From: Pseudomonas sp. QS1027
GTDB taxonomy: Bacteria; Pseudomonadota; Gammaproteobacteria; Pseudomonadales; Pseudomonadaceae
Reading direction: 5' to 3'
NCBI RefSeq assembly: GCF_002814235.1
Contig: NZ_PHSU01000005.1
Location: forward strand, 124,001-188,000
Length of the DNA: 64,000 nt
A model generated the notes under the pieces. It was not told the DNA's origin. It was given only the letters and a program-made list of their open reading frames with translations, and ran no database searches. A program made the position numbers and the translations under genes. Shown in pieces: positions 40,200 to 49,194 of this stretch. The first letter of the stretch is position 1; each line of letters starts with the position of its first letter.

Positions 40200-40239
40200 A
40201 TTGTATACAATCCTATGCTATCGCTTCGATGGATACAAT
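40200..40239. promoter_or_regulatory. ATTGTATACAAT palindrome plus repeated half site
   Basis: A perfect 12-base palindrome at 40200-40211, with GGATACAAT repeated 28 bases on (TACAAT at 40206 and 40234). TTGTATACAA is the kind of site bound by GntR/FCD regulators. It lies between azurin and the small ORF at 40304 and could serve either. Confidence 0.45.
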
Positions 40240-40303
40240 CAAACAGCCAGACGAACCGGCGCCCCCTAACATTAGGACGTTCTCAGCCAACGGAGCGTCT
40301 ACC

Positions 40304-40393
40304 ATGTCTATTAACAGCCTGCTGCAAAGCTTGCTCGCCGCTTACGCCTGCGGGGCCAGCGGTACCTTTGAAAGGCCCTCGCGCGAGGTTTAA
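40304..40393 (+). CDS. Possible 29-aa peptide
   Basis: MSINSLLQSLLAAYACGASG followed by TFERPSREV and a stop. AACGGAG lies eight bases before the ATG, a good Shine-Dalgarno, and the palindromic site at 40200 lies upstream. The first half is a short amphipathic/hydrophobic helix with one Cys. No family is recognised; conservation would have to decide if it is real. Confidence 0.4.
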   Translation: MSINSLLQSLLAAYACGASGTFERPSREV

Positions 40394-40528
40394 TCCTTGG
40401 AGAGTCGCCGGCCAGCCTTTACTCTGGGGCCACGCTTGTCGCCGTAAACCATTGTTTCGTGTGCTGCGCCACGAACACAGGCAGAATACGCGCCGCTCAA
40501 CCTCACCTTCGACCCCAGAGGATCGCCC

Positions 40529-40705
40529 ATGGCCAAACCCAATTACTCCTTTGCCAAACGTCAGCGCGACCTGGCCAAAGAGCAGAAGAAAGAGGAAAAA
40601 CTGCAACGCAAGAAAACCACCGCAGAAGAAGAGGCCGCGGCCTTGTTGAATCCGGAAGCGGAAGGCGAAGAAACCGAGGCGCAAGATCCAACGCCGAACG
40701 CCTGA
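40529..40705 (+). CDS. Small highly charged protein (58 aa)
   Basis: Starts MAKPNYSFAKRQRDLAKEQK and is dominated by Lys, Arg and Glu (KEEKLQRKK), then an acidic tail (EAEGEETEAQDPTPNA). GAGGATC precedes the ATG. The N-terminus MAKPNYSFAKRQRDLAKEQKK resembles a short conserved protein found in many pseudomonads and other proteobacteria without known function; nucleic-acid or ribosome contact is plausible from charge only. Confidence 0.65.
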   Translation: MAKPNYSFAKRQRDLAKEQKKEEKLQRKKTTAEEEAAALLNPEAEGEETEAQDPTPNA

Positions 40706-40767
40706 TCGCACCGAGCTCTGCTCCTACAGATTCAGGGCGTACGCAAAATCCGCGCTCGACGCCAAAC

Positions 40768-40842
40768 TGTAGGAGCCGGGCTTGCCCGCGAAGGGGCCCT
40801 CAGGACCGCCAAAAGCTTCGCGAGCAAGCTCTGTTCCCACAG
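40768..40842. repeat. REP palindrome, with an extra half unit
   Basis: CTGTAGGAGCCGGGCTTGCC at the left and a degenerate GAGCAAGCTCTGTTCCCACAG at the right. A further CTGCTCCTACAG half unit lies at about 40719-40730 in inverted orientation. Confidence 0.7.
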
Positions 40843-40872
40843 GTTCCGTAGCGTTTCGAAGTCACATCCGGC

Positions 40873-41784
40873 TCAGTTGGCCGACCGCCCCACATCCCCC
40901 ATCGGCATCACCGTCACCTGCACTTCAGGGTCATGGTTGCCGCCCCCCAGAATCACCCCACGCAACGGCGACACATCGGAGAAATCCCGGCCCCAGGCCA
41001 GGGTGATGTGCTCCAGGGCCGGCTGCACATTGTTGGTTGGATCGAAATCCACCCAGCCCGACACCGGACAGAACACCGACACCCAGGCATGGGAGGCATC
41101 GGCACCGATCAGGCGCGGCTGGCCGGGCGGTGGCTGGGTCAGCAGATAACCACTGACATAACGCGCCGCCAGGCCACGCGAGCGCAGGCAGGCGAGCATC
41201 AGGTGGGCAAAGTCCTGGCAAACCCCGCGCCGCCGCTCCAGCACCTCCACCAGCGGCGTGGCGACCTGGGTCGCTTCGGCATCGAAGGTGAACTCGCTGA
41301 AGATTTTCTCCATCAATGCCTGGACGCCCATCAGCAAGGGACGTCCGCTGGGGAAGCAGCTCTCGGAAAACTCGACGAAGCTTTTCTTCAGATGCACGTA
41401 AGGCGATTCGAAGCGATAACGGCAGGCTTCGAGAATTTCCGGATTCAACGCCTGGCCGCTGTAGGTCAGGGCATTGCGCGTGTCATCCCAGGCGGCTGAC
41501 ACATTGAAATCCACCGCCGGCCGCGCCAGCACCTCGACATTCAGCCAGGCATTGACCAGCAACTCGTCATGGGGCCGCTCGAACGCCAACCGGGTCAACG
41601 GATTGCCGAACACATCGAGCTCATCCCGGCGACTGGTGGGTTCCGGGCTGATCTTCAACATCTGCTCGCTGCACACTTGCCAGTCACAAGCCCGCGGCCA
41701 CAGGTGGGCGAGTTGCTGGGCCAGGGACACCGGGCTGTCGTAGTGATAATGGGTATCGTGGAAAATCTGGTAGAGGGCACTCAT
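40873..41784 (-). CDS. Transglutaminase-like protein
   Basis: A 303-aa bacterial transglutaminase-like protein. The N-terminal domain (FHDTHYHYDSPVSLAQQLAHLWPR) is the usual Bact_transglu_N; the core has the catalytic Cys in RRRGVCQDFAHLMLACLRSRGL, His in GADASHAWVSVFCP and Asp in GWVDFDPTNN. Such proteins act as proteases or amide-cleaving/forming enzymes. The ATG overlaps the stop of the upstream gene (TGATG), so it is the last gene of a coupled operon with the alpha-E/ATP-grasp protein and the large DUF2126 protein. Confidence 0.88.
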   Translation of the reverse strand: MSALYQIFHDTHYHYDSPVSLAQQLAHLWPRACDWQVCSEQMLKISPEPTSRRDELDVFGNPLTRLAFERPHDELLVNAWLNVEVLARPAVDFNVSAAWDDTRNALTYSGQALNPEILEACRYRFESPYVHLKKSFVEFSESCFPSGRPLLMGVQALMEKIFSEFTFDAEATQVATPLVEVLERRRGVCQDFAHLMLACLRSRGLAARYVSGYLLTQPPPGQPRLIGADASHAWVSVFCPVSGWVDFDPTNNVQPALEHITLAWGRDFSDVSPLRGVILGGGNHDPEVQVTVMPMGDVGRSAN

Positions 41785-44270
41785 CACACGGACACCGTCT
41801 GCTGGCTGACATCGTCGACATGGGCAAAATGCCGCAAGGCCAGGCGATCGGAGACCTGGCCGCTGGCATCGGCGATTTCCTGCAACAGCTCGGCCAGACC
41901 GTCGAGCACATCGCGCACGCCGGTCTCGCCGAACAGGGCGCTTTCCAGGTTGCCGAGATCGAAACGCCCCAGACGCTCGACCAGCTGGTTCAGCCCCAAC
42001 TCCCGCGGGACGCCGAAGTCATCGTTCAAGCGACGCAAGGTGCGGCTTACCAGCTTCAGCTGGAACAGCACCGCATGGGGGTTCTGCTCATCCAGCAGCA
42101 ACAGGTCGAGCACCGGGATCAACTGCGGCACCGCGAGGTAGCGCGAGCGATAGGTGATGCTGCTGTTGCCCAACTCCAGCAACCACTCCAGCCCGGCCTG
42201 ATCGAACACCGCGATGCCGCGCAGGAAGGCCGCGAGGCTGCTGCTGAGAAATTGCAGGCGCTCGATGCGCCGACCGATCATCAGGAAGCGCCAGCCCTCG
42301 TCGCGGGTCATATCGTCCAGGGCAAAACCGGACAACGCCGCCAGGGACATGACCAGACGGTTGAGGAAATCCAGCAGCTCGCCGAAGTTCGGGTCTTCGC
42401 TTTCCAGGCTCAGGGCTTCGCGTTGCAGTTCCACCAGCGCCTGCCAGTTTTCCCGCGACAGCTTGCCGCGTACCTGGGACGCCGCCCACTGCAAGCGCTG
42501 CAGATTGGAGCGCAGGCTGAACGGCCAGTCGTCGCCGAGCAGGGCCGCCAGCAGGCGCTCGGGCAACTCGCCCTCGTCCGGCAGCAGCATCAGGCTTTCG
42601 CCAAGCTCCACCGCCGCCTGCAAGGCCTGGGGATCGTCGCCGTCGACATAGCGCGCCAGCATGATCCGCAACAAGCGCGCACTGTCGTCGCAACGCTCAC
42701 AGTAGCGGCCGAACCAGAACAGGTTTTCCACCACCCGCGACGGCAGGTAGGGATCGCGTCGCACCAGGTCGCGGACCCCGAGGGAACGCTGGGTGCGCCA
42801 TTGCTCGCCGCTGGGCGTGCGCTCGCTGAGCACCCAGGTGTCCTTGCTCGCACCACCGCGCTGCATTGACACCACCTCGGCATCGGCATCCGCCGCCACC
42901 CGTGTCAGGCCACCGGGCAACACCCGATAACCGTCGGCGCTGGCAACGGCGTACACGCGCATGCCGATGGCCCTCGGTTGCAAGACGCCCTCCTCGGCTT
43001 GCCAGATCGGCGCCTGGGACAACTGCGCCAGCTCCTGGGCGACATAGGCATAGGGCCGTGCACGCATGCGCTCGGCCAACGCCTGGCGTTGTTCGTCATC
43101 AAGATCACGGCCGAACACCGGGACAAAACTCTGGGACGGGAACGCCGGCTTGATCAACAGTTCAGGCAGTTTTTCCAGGGCCTGGGCCAGCACCGGCGGC
43201 TCGCCGCACCACCAGGTGGCGATGGACGGCAGGATCAGTTCCTCACCGAACAGGTGCTGGTTGATCTTCGGCAGGAAGCCCAGCAAACCGGGCGACTCCA
43301 GCACGCCGCTGCCCAGGGCATTGGCTACCAGCACCCGGCCCTGGCGCACCGCCTCCAGCAGGCCGGGCACGCCCAGGGCCGAGTCGGTGCGCAGTTCCAG
43401 CGGATCGCAGAAGTCGTCGTCGAGCCGGCGCATGATCGCGTGCACCCGCTGCAGGCCGCTCAGGGTCTTGAGGTAGACCGTGGCGTCGCGCACCGTCAGG
43501 TCGCCGCCCTCCACCAGCGGGTAGCCCAGTTGGCGCGCCAGGTAGAGGTGTTCGAAATAGCTTTCGTTGAAACGGCCCGGGGTCAGCAACACCACCAGCG
43601 GCGCCTCGGCGTCGCTCGGCGCCTGGCGTACCAGGGTTTCCTGCAGGGTGCGGAAGAACCCGGCCAGGTGATGCACCCGCAGGTCGCGGTACAGATCGGG
43701 AAAGGCCCGCGACACAATGGTGCGGTTTTCCAGGGCATAGCCGGCCCCGGAGGGCGCCTGGGTCCGATCCGCCGTGACCCACCAGCGACCGTCCGGCGTG
43801 CGCGCCAGGTCCACGGCGAACAAGTGCAGGAAGGTCCCGGCCGGCGGCTGGATACCCTGGCAGGGCCAGAGGAAATTGTTGTGGCCGAAGACCAGCTCGG
43901 CGGGCAGCAGGCCGTCGCGAATCAGGGTCTGCGGGCCATAGAGATCGGCCAGCACCGCATTCAGCAGCCGCGCGCGCTGGGCAATGCCCGCCGCCACCCG
44001 CTGCCATTCGTCCGCGGGGATGATGTGCGGCAACAGATCGAGCTCCCAGGGCCGGTCGGCGCCCTTGGGGTCGGCATAGACGTTATAAGTCACGCCATTT
44101 TCCTGGATCTGCCGGGCCAACAAGGCCTGGCGCTGAGCCAGTTGTACAGGCGTGCTGCGTTGCAACTGGTCGAGCAGCGGCCGCCAATGCGCACGCACGG
44201 CGCCGCCGTCGTCCAGCAGTTCGTGATAGGTCCCCGCTGTCAGCGGGTAGCGGTCAAGCAGGTCGGGCAT
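41784..44270 (-). CDS. Circularly permuted ATP-grasp / alpha-E fusion protein
   Basis: An 828-aa two-domain protein. Residues about 1-480 form a circularly permuted ATP-grasp ligase (GVTYNVYADPKGADRPWELDLLP, VFGHNNFLWPCQG, LLTPGRFNESYFEHLYLARQLGYPLVEGGDL, LVANALGSGVLES). Residues about 510-815 are an alpha-E helical domain (LPSRVVENLFWFGRYCERCDDSARLLRIM, GWRFLMIGRRIERLQFL). In many bacteria these are separate genes (DUF404/DUF407 and DUF403), so this is a fusion. Comparative genomics has linked this set with transglutaminases to peptide ligation and removal. The ATG at 44270 is preferred to a TTG nine codons upstream. Confidence 0.85.
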   Translation of the reverse strand: MPDLLDRYPLTAGTYHELLDDGGAVRAHWRPLLDQLQRSTPVQLAQRQALLARQIQENGVTYNVYADPKGADRPWELDLLPHIIPADEWQRVAAGIAQRARLLNAVLADLYGPQTLIRDGLLPAELVFGHNNFLWPCQGIQPPAGTFLHLFAVDLARTPDGRWWVTADRTQAPSGAGYALENRTIVSRAFPDLYRDLRVHHLAGFFRTLQETLVRQAPSDAEAPLVVLLTPGRFNESYFEHLYLARQLGYPLVEGGDLTVRDATVYLKTLSGLQRVHAIMRRLDDDFCDPLELRTDSALGVPGLLEAVRQGRVLVANALGSGVLESPGLLGFLPKINQHLFGEELILPSIATWWCGEPPVLAQALEKLPELLIKPAFPSQSFVPVFGRDLDDEQRQALAERMRARPYAYVAQELAQLSQAPIWQAEEGVLQPRAIGMRVYAVASADGYRVLPGGLTRVAADADAEVVSMQRGGASKDTWVLSERTPSGEQWRTQRSLGVRDLVRRDPYLPSRVVENLFWFGRYCERCDDSARLLRIMLARYVDGDDPQALQAAVELGESLMLLPDEGELPERLLAALLGDDWPFSLRSNLQRLQWAASQVRGKLSRENWQALVELQREALSLESEDPNFGELLDFLNRLVMSLAALSGFALDDMTRDEGWRFLMIGRRIERLQFLSSSLAAFLRGIAVFDQAGLEWLLELGNSSITYRSRYLAVPQLIPVLDLLLLDEQNPHAVLFQLKLVSRTLRRLNDDFGVPRELGLNQLVERLGRFDLGNLESALFGETGVRDVLDGLAELLQEIADASGQVSDRLALRHFAHVDDVSQQTVSV

Positions 44271-44357
44271 GGAGAGCTCGGCAGACGGCAAGGGCAATCA
44301 GGTTAACGCAGACAGATGACGCACGGATACGCGAAAACTCCGTGCGCCCTGTCAGAT

Positions 44358-47300
44358 TTATGTGTGTCGCAAGTCCAATGTCATCGGCAGTTCGTCGTTG
44401 ATCTTCAACGTCGGAATCGGCAACGTGCCAGGACTGTGGCCAAGGCGGAAGAACCGCGCCATACGCCGGCTTTCCGCTTCGTTGGCGTTCACCGGCAAGG
44501 TCTCGTAGTTGCGCCCGCCCGGGTGGGCGACATGGTACTGGCAACCGCCAAGGGAGCGATGCATCCAGGTGTCGAGCAGGTCGAACACCAGCGGTGCATG
44601 GACCGGGATGGTCGGTTGCAGGCAGTTGGCCGGTTGCCAGGCGCGATAACGCACGCCGGCGACAAATTCGCCGACCCGCCCGGTGGGCTGCAGCGGGACC
44701 GCCACGCCATTGCAGGTCAGCAGATAGCGTTGCGGCGCCAGGCCACTCAACTTGACCTGCAGGCGCTCCAGGGACGAATCCACGTAGCGCACCGTGCCAC
44801 CGACCGCGCCCTCCTCGCCCAGCACATGCCAGGGTTCGAGGGCCTGGCGCACTTCCAGTTCGATGCCATTGACCGCGTAGTCGCCGACTTTCGGGAAACG
44901 GAACTCCAGGTGTGCGGCGAACCACTCGGCACGCAGGGGATAACCGGCGGCGTTGAGGTCGACGATCACATCGGCGAAATCCTGCTCGATAAAGTGCGGC
45001 AACAGGAAGCGGTCATGCAGTTCGGTGCCCCAGCGCGCCAGCTTGGGCGGCGCATAGGGCTCGCGCCAGAACCGCGCCACCAGCGCCCGCAGCAGCAGTT
45101 GCTGGGTCAGGCTCATGCGCGCGTGAGGCGGCATTTCAAAGGCGCGCAGCTCCAGCAGGCCCAGGCGCCCCGTGGCACCGTCCGGCGAGTAGAGCTTGTC
45201 GATGCAGAACTCGGCGCGGTGGGTGTTGCCGGTCACGTCGATCAGCAGGTTGCGCAGCAGGCGATCCACCAACCAGGGCGGACATTCCTCGCCCGGTTGC
45301 GGCATCTGCGCAAAGGCGATTTCCAGTTCGTACAACGAGTCATTGCGCGCTTCGTCCACCCGCGGCGCCTGGGAGGTCGGGCCGATAAACAGCCCGGAGA
45401 ACAGGTAGGACAGCGACGGGTGATTGTGCCAATAGCTGATCAGGCTGCGCAGCAGATCGGGACGGCGCAGGAACGGCGAGTCCGCCGGCGTGGCGCCGCC
45501 GAGGACAAAATGGTTGCCGCCGCCGGTGCCGGTATGGCGCCCGTCGATCATGAATTTTTCGGTGGTCAGGCGGGTCTGGCGCGCCTCCTCATAGAGGAAC
45601 TCGGTGCGCTCGACCAACTCGTCCCAGGTGGCGGACGGCTGCACATTGACCTCGATCACGCCCGGGTCGGGGGTGATCCGGAAATTCCCCAGGCGCGCAT
45701 CGTGGGGTGGCTCGTAGCCTTCCAGCAAGACCGGGCAATGCAGCTCCTCGGCGGTGGCTTCAATGGCGCTGACCAGTTCCAGATAGTCTTCGACCCGCTC
45801 CAGCGGTGGCATGAACAGGTACAAGCGACCACCGCGCGCTTCGGCGCACAAGGCGGTGCGGGTCAGCCAGGCGGCCGACTCGTCGATCTTCGGCACCCGC
45901 TCCTCGCTGACCACAGGTTCGCCGTGGACCTTGAGTGCGGCGGTGTCCGGCAGCTCGGGCAAATCCTGGTTCGGATCGGTCGGGTGCACAAACGGATATT
46001 CCGCCGCCGTCACCCAAGGCTGGGAAGCCAATGGCAGGCGATAACCCAGCGGCGAATCCCCCGGCACCAACCGGCAATGGCTGTCACGCAGGTACCAGCG
46101 CCCGCTCTGCCAGCGGTCATTGGCGGCGGTGCGGGCCAGCGGCAGCACCTGGCCGATGACCTTGTCCAGGCCCTGGGAGAACACCTTGCGCAGCCGCGCG
46201 CGCTCCAGTTCGTCATCCAGTCGTGGGTCTGTGGCCGTGACGTTGATCGGCAACTGCCCCTCGCGCCACAGGTAGTAGAAATTGTCCTCGTAGGCCGGGA
46301 AGACGAAGCGCGTCGGCAACTTCAGACGCTCGGCGACACTCGCCAGGAAACGCCCGGCCATTTCGCCGTCCGCACCGTAGTCTTCCTGCTCATCGGCGAT
46401 CAGCGCGTTGTTGTGCCAGATCGGCACGCCGTCGCGGCGCCAGTAGCTATTGAGCGACCAGCGCGGCAACTGCTCGCCGGGGTACCACTTGCCCTGGCCG
46501 AAATGCACCAGGCCTTGGGGGGCATAACGCTTGCGCATGCGCTGGAACAGTTCGGCGGACAGCCGGCGCTTGTCCGGGCCCAGGGCGGCGGTGTTCCACT
46601 CGGCGCCGTCGGGGTCGTCAATGGAGACGAAGGTCGGCTCGCCGCCCATGGTCAGGCGTACATCGCCTTCGAGCAGGTCGGCATCGATCTGCCGGCCCAA
46701 AGCCTGGATCGCCAGCCATTGTTCCTCGGTGTAGGGCTTGGTGACGCGCGGCGCCTCCCAGATCCGCTCCACCGACATTTCATGGCTGAACTCGCACTCG
46801 CAAGGTTCCACCAGGCCACTGATCGGCGCCGCTGACGACGGATCGGGACTACAGGCCAACGGAATATGCCCTTCGCCGGCGAACAGCCCGGAAGTGGCGT
46901 CCAGGCCGATCCAGCCGGCACCCGGCAGATAGACTTCGCACCAGGCGTGCAGGTCGGTGAAGTCGACCTCGGTGCCAGACGGGCCATCGAGGGCTTTCAC
47001 GTCGGCGGTGAGCTGGATCAGGTAGCCGGAGACAAACCGCGCCGCCAGCCCCAGGTGACGCAGCAGTTGCACCAGCAGCCAGGCCGAGTCGCGGCAGGAG
47101 CCGGAGGCGTTGACGAGGGTCTGCTCGGGCGTCTGCACGCCGGGCTCCATACGGATCAGGTAGCCGATGTCTTCGCTCAGGCGCTGGTTGAGAGCCACCA
47201 GGAAATCCACGCTGGGCAGCGGCGTACGCTCGATGCCGTCCAGGTAGGCCTGGAACCTGGGCGTCAGCGGCAGCTTCTCCAGATAGGGCGACAGCTCGTG

Positions 47301-47633
47301 CTTTTCATCGGCGGCGTAGGTGAACGGGATTTTCTCGGCGTAGGGCTCGAGGAAAAAGTCGAACGGATTGAACACCGCCATCTCGGCGACCAGGTCGACC
47401 TCGATGCGCAGTTCCGTGGTTTTTTCCGGGAACACCAGCCGCGCCAGATAATTGCCCTGGGGATCCTGTTGCCAGTTGATGAAATGCTGCTCGGGCTGGA
47501 CCTTCAGCGCATAGGACAAAATCCGCGTGCGACTGTGGGCCGCCGGACGCAGGCGAACGATCTGCGGACCGAGCTCGATGGCGCGTTCATAGCGGTAATG
47601 CGTGACATGGTGCAATGCGACATGGATCGACAC
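44358..47633 (-). CDS. Large transglutaminase / DUF2126 protein
   Basis: A 1091-aa protein. Residues 1-300 are a transglutaminase domain (ALHHVTHYRYERAIELGPQIVRLRP; Cys in NASGSCRDSAWLLVQLLRHLGL; His in TDLHAWCEVYLPGAGWIGLD). From about 325 the DUF2126 domain follows (DVRLTMGGEPTFVSIDDPDGAEWNTAALGPDKR, TGTGGGNHFVLGGATPADSPFLRRPDLLRSLI), a large alpha/beta region related to amidoligase-type enzymes. The start is a GTG with AGGAGG seven bases upstream. First gene of a three-gene operon; 87 bp separate it from the ATP-grasp gene. Confidence 0.88.
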   Translation of the reverse strand: MSIHVALHHVTHYRYERAIELGPQIVRLRPAAHSRTRILSYALKVQPEQHFINWQQDPQGNYLARLVFPEKTTELRIEVDLVAEMAVFNPFDFFLEPYAEKIPFTYAADEKHELSPYLEKLPLTPRFQAYLDGIERTPLPSVDFLVALNQRLSEDIGYLIRMEPGVQTPEQTLVNASGSCRDSAWLLVQLLRHLGLAARFVSGYLIQLTADVKALDGPSGTEVDFTDLHAWCEVYLPGAGWIGLDATSGLFAGEGHIPLACSPDPSSAAPISGLVEPCECEFSHEMSVERIWEAPRVTKPYTEEQWLAIQALGRQIDADLLEGDVRLTMGGEPTFVSIDDPDGAEWNTAALGPDKRRLSAELFQRMRKRYAPQGLVHFGQGKWYPGEQLPRWSLNSYWRRDGVPIWHNNALIADEQEDYGADGEMAGRFLASVAERLKLPTRFVFPAYEDNFYYLWREGQLPINVTATDPRLDDELERARLRKVFSQGLDKVIGQVLPLARTAANDRWQSGRWYLRDSHCRLVPGDSPLGYRLPLASQPWVTAAEYPFVHPTDPNQDLPELPDTAALKVHGEPVVSEERVPKIDESAAWLTRTALCAEARGGRLYLFMPPLERVEDYLELVSAIEATAEELHCPVLLEGYEPPHDARLGNFRITPDPGVIEVNVQPSATWDELVERTEFLYEEARQTRLTTEKFMIDGRHTGTGGGNHFVLGGATPADSPFLRRPDLLRSLISYWHNHPSLSYLFSGLFIGPTSQAPRVDEARNDSLYELEIAFAQMPQPGEECPPWLVDRLLRNLLIDVTGNTHRAEFCIDKLYSPDGATGRLGLLELRAFEMPPHARMSLTQQLLLRALVARFWREPYAPPKLARWGTELHDRFLLPHFIEQDFADVIVDLNAAGYPLRAEWFAAHLEFRFPKVGDYAVNGIELEVRQALEPWHVLGEEGAVGGTVRYVDSSLERLQVKLSGLAPQRYLLTCNGVAVPLQPTGRVGEFVAGVRYRAWQPANCLQPTIPVHAPLVFDLLDTWMHRSLGGCQYHVAHPGGRNYETLPVNANEAESRRMARFFRLGHSPGTLPIPTLKINDELPMTLDLRHT

Positions 47634-47815
47634 GGCGTGCCTCCTGCGAGCCTGGGCTTATACCTGTGCGCGCAAGACTTATGCCACTTGGCCAAGTCCT
47701 GCGCTTTCGGCGTGAGTCGTGCTCGCTCAGCTAAGCACAGCACCAGAATGGCGCCAGCCTGAGGGCGTAGTGCAGAGAGTCGCACAGAAACGGGGCGAAT
47801 GGTCGAACGACGTTC

Positions 47816-48274
47816 TCAGCGTGGTTTGCGCCGGGCCTTCAGGGCATTTTTCAGGGCTTCGCGCTGGTGGCGAATATCGACGAGTTTGCTGCGCATTTCG
47901 CGGTGGCGCTTGCTGTTGAGCAAGAGCAGTCCCAGCAACGGAAACAGCACAGCCAGTGCATAGATGACTTTATGCGGACGATTCTCGAGGGTCGGCAATA
48001 CGCTCAACAGGCACACCACCAGCACCACGACCAATCCCCACACCCACTGCGGCCTGCCGCGCACCACCATGAAATTGCAGTGCACCACGACCAGTGTGAC
48101 CGCCGCGCCCCCCACGACCGACCAGGTCGCCTGCTCGCCGAGTGAGGCACCGGCGAAATAGAACGCCGCCACCAACGGAATAGCACAGGCCAATGAGAAC
48201 AGCGCCGCGAAAATACCGCCGATAAAGGTCGGGAAATAACGCGATAGAAAACGCGGCAGACTCAGGTCGTCCAT
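47816..48274 (-). CDS. Four-helix membrane protein, candidate immunity protein
   Basis: A 152-aa protein with four membrane helices (FPTFIGGIFAALFSLACAIPLVAAFYFAG; WSVVGGAAVTLVVVHCNFM; WVWGLVVVLVVCLLSVLP; VIYALAVLFPLLGLLLL) and a basic cytoplasmic tail (REALKNALKARRKPR). I do not recognise the family. The ATG overlaps the stop of the upstream gene (ATGA), so the two are made together; the upstream protein also carries hydrophobic helices. A small polytopic protein overlapping a membrane-active protein is the pattern of effector-immunity pairs such as Tse4/Tsi4, hence the tentative call. Confidence 0.55.
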   Translation of the reverse strand: MDDLSLPRFLSRYFPTFIGGIFAALFSLACAIPLVAAFYFAGASLGEQATWSVVGGAAVTLVVVHCNFMVVRGRPQWVWGLVVVLVVCLLSVLPTLENRPHKVIYALAVLFPLLGLLLLNSKRHREMRSKLVDIRHQREALKNALKARRKPR

Positions 48275-49194
48275 CACTCCTCCAACTCTTCGTATAAACC
48301 GACCGCAATGGTTTTGACATTACCCGACAAACCGCTGCCGAGCAGGCCAATCGCCGCGCTCAGGGAGTCCTTGATCTGGGTGACGGTGGCGTGTTTCAGC
48401 TCGGTTGGGGTGAAGCGCTTGGGCAGTTCTCCAGCCAGTTGCTTGAGTTTGAGCATCTTCGGTGTCAACCGTGGATCGTTGATGCTGAGCAACTCCTTGG
48501 TCAACTTCGACCTTTCCTGGCGCGTCAGTCCGCGCAACACTTCACGCAGACTCTTACCGGTAGTGGCCTTGGCCACCTTCACCAGTTTTATAGTGGTCAA
48601 GGTGGAAGCCCCTACGCCCAACAGCGAGGCCGCGTCCAGGCCAATCGAGGCATATTGGTACCACTCTTCACTGTCCAGCTTGTCGTTGAACGATGGGTTG
48701 ACCACTTCCGCCACCGTTCGGATGCTCCCGGCGAAACACTGCACCGAACTGGCGGCCGCGGCGGTATAACCCAGAACCACAACCACCGAACTGGCCCCGG
48801 CACTGAAGGGAACCGCAACCGAGCCACTGAGCACGACAATCCAGCCCAATACCGCCCCGGCGCAGGACAAGGTGGTATTGATGGCCTCTCCAACCAGACG
48901 CGACTCGCGGGGATTGTCCTGCACCTGCTGGGCAAACTGCACCGGCGCAATGTACTTCTGCGCCTCGCGCAAAATGATGCGCTTGGGCTTGATGCTGCAG
49001 ATCGGCTGGAATTCGCGCAGGGTGACGACGTTGAAGTCGGCGTCGATATAGACCACGCCGGCCCCGACGATGCCTGGGTCGGCATCAATCGCCGCAAAGA
49101 GCTTCGGCAGGTTGATCTGGCTTTCGATGCGTTGGCGGGCGAGGAATTGCGAGGGGCTGGAATCCATGCCGATGCCAGGGAGCGGGTTGCTCAT
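48274..49194 (-). CDS. Hypothetical protein with glycine-zipper helices, candidate membrane-acting effector
   Basis: A 306-aa protein without signal peptide. After a soluble N-terminus (QFLARQRIESQINLPKLFAAI) two hydrophobic Gly/Ala/Ser-rich helices occur (CAGAVLGWIVVLSGSVAVPFSAGASSVVVVLGYTAAAASSVQC, about residues 110-155), then a shorter one (SIGLDAASLLGVGASTLTTI), then a charged helical C-terminus (GLTRQERSKLTKELLSI). Small-residue helices of this kind occur in pore-forming effectors. AAGGAT precedes the ATG at 49194; longer starts add non-protein-like sequence. It overlaps the four-helix gene. No VgrG, Hcp, PAAR or T3SS gene is in the window, so delivery is unknown. Confidence 0.5.
   Translation of the reverse strand: MSNPLPGIGMDSSPSQFLARQRIESQINLPKLFAAIDADPGIVGAGVVYIDADFNVVTLREFQPICSIKPKRIILREAQKYIAPVQFAQQVQDNPRESRLVGEAINTTLSCAGAVLGWIVVLSGSVAVPFSAGASSVVVVLGYTAAAASSVQCFAGSIRTVAEVVNPSFNDKLDSEEWYQYASIGLDAASLLGVGASTLTTIKLVKVAKATTGKSLREVLRGLTRQERSKLTKELLSINDPRLTPKMLKLKQLAGELPKRFTPTELKHATVTQIKDSLSAAIGLLGSGLSGNVKTIAVGLYEELEE

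Noticed and set aside
44316..46835. Long plus-strand open frame (839 codons) opposite the large transglutaminase/DUF2126 gene
   Set aside because: It is the antisense frame of a clearly conserved protein; its translation is rich in Gln, Arg and His without family motifs, as expected for a high-G+C shadow frame.
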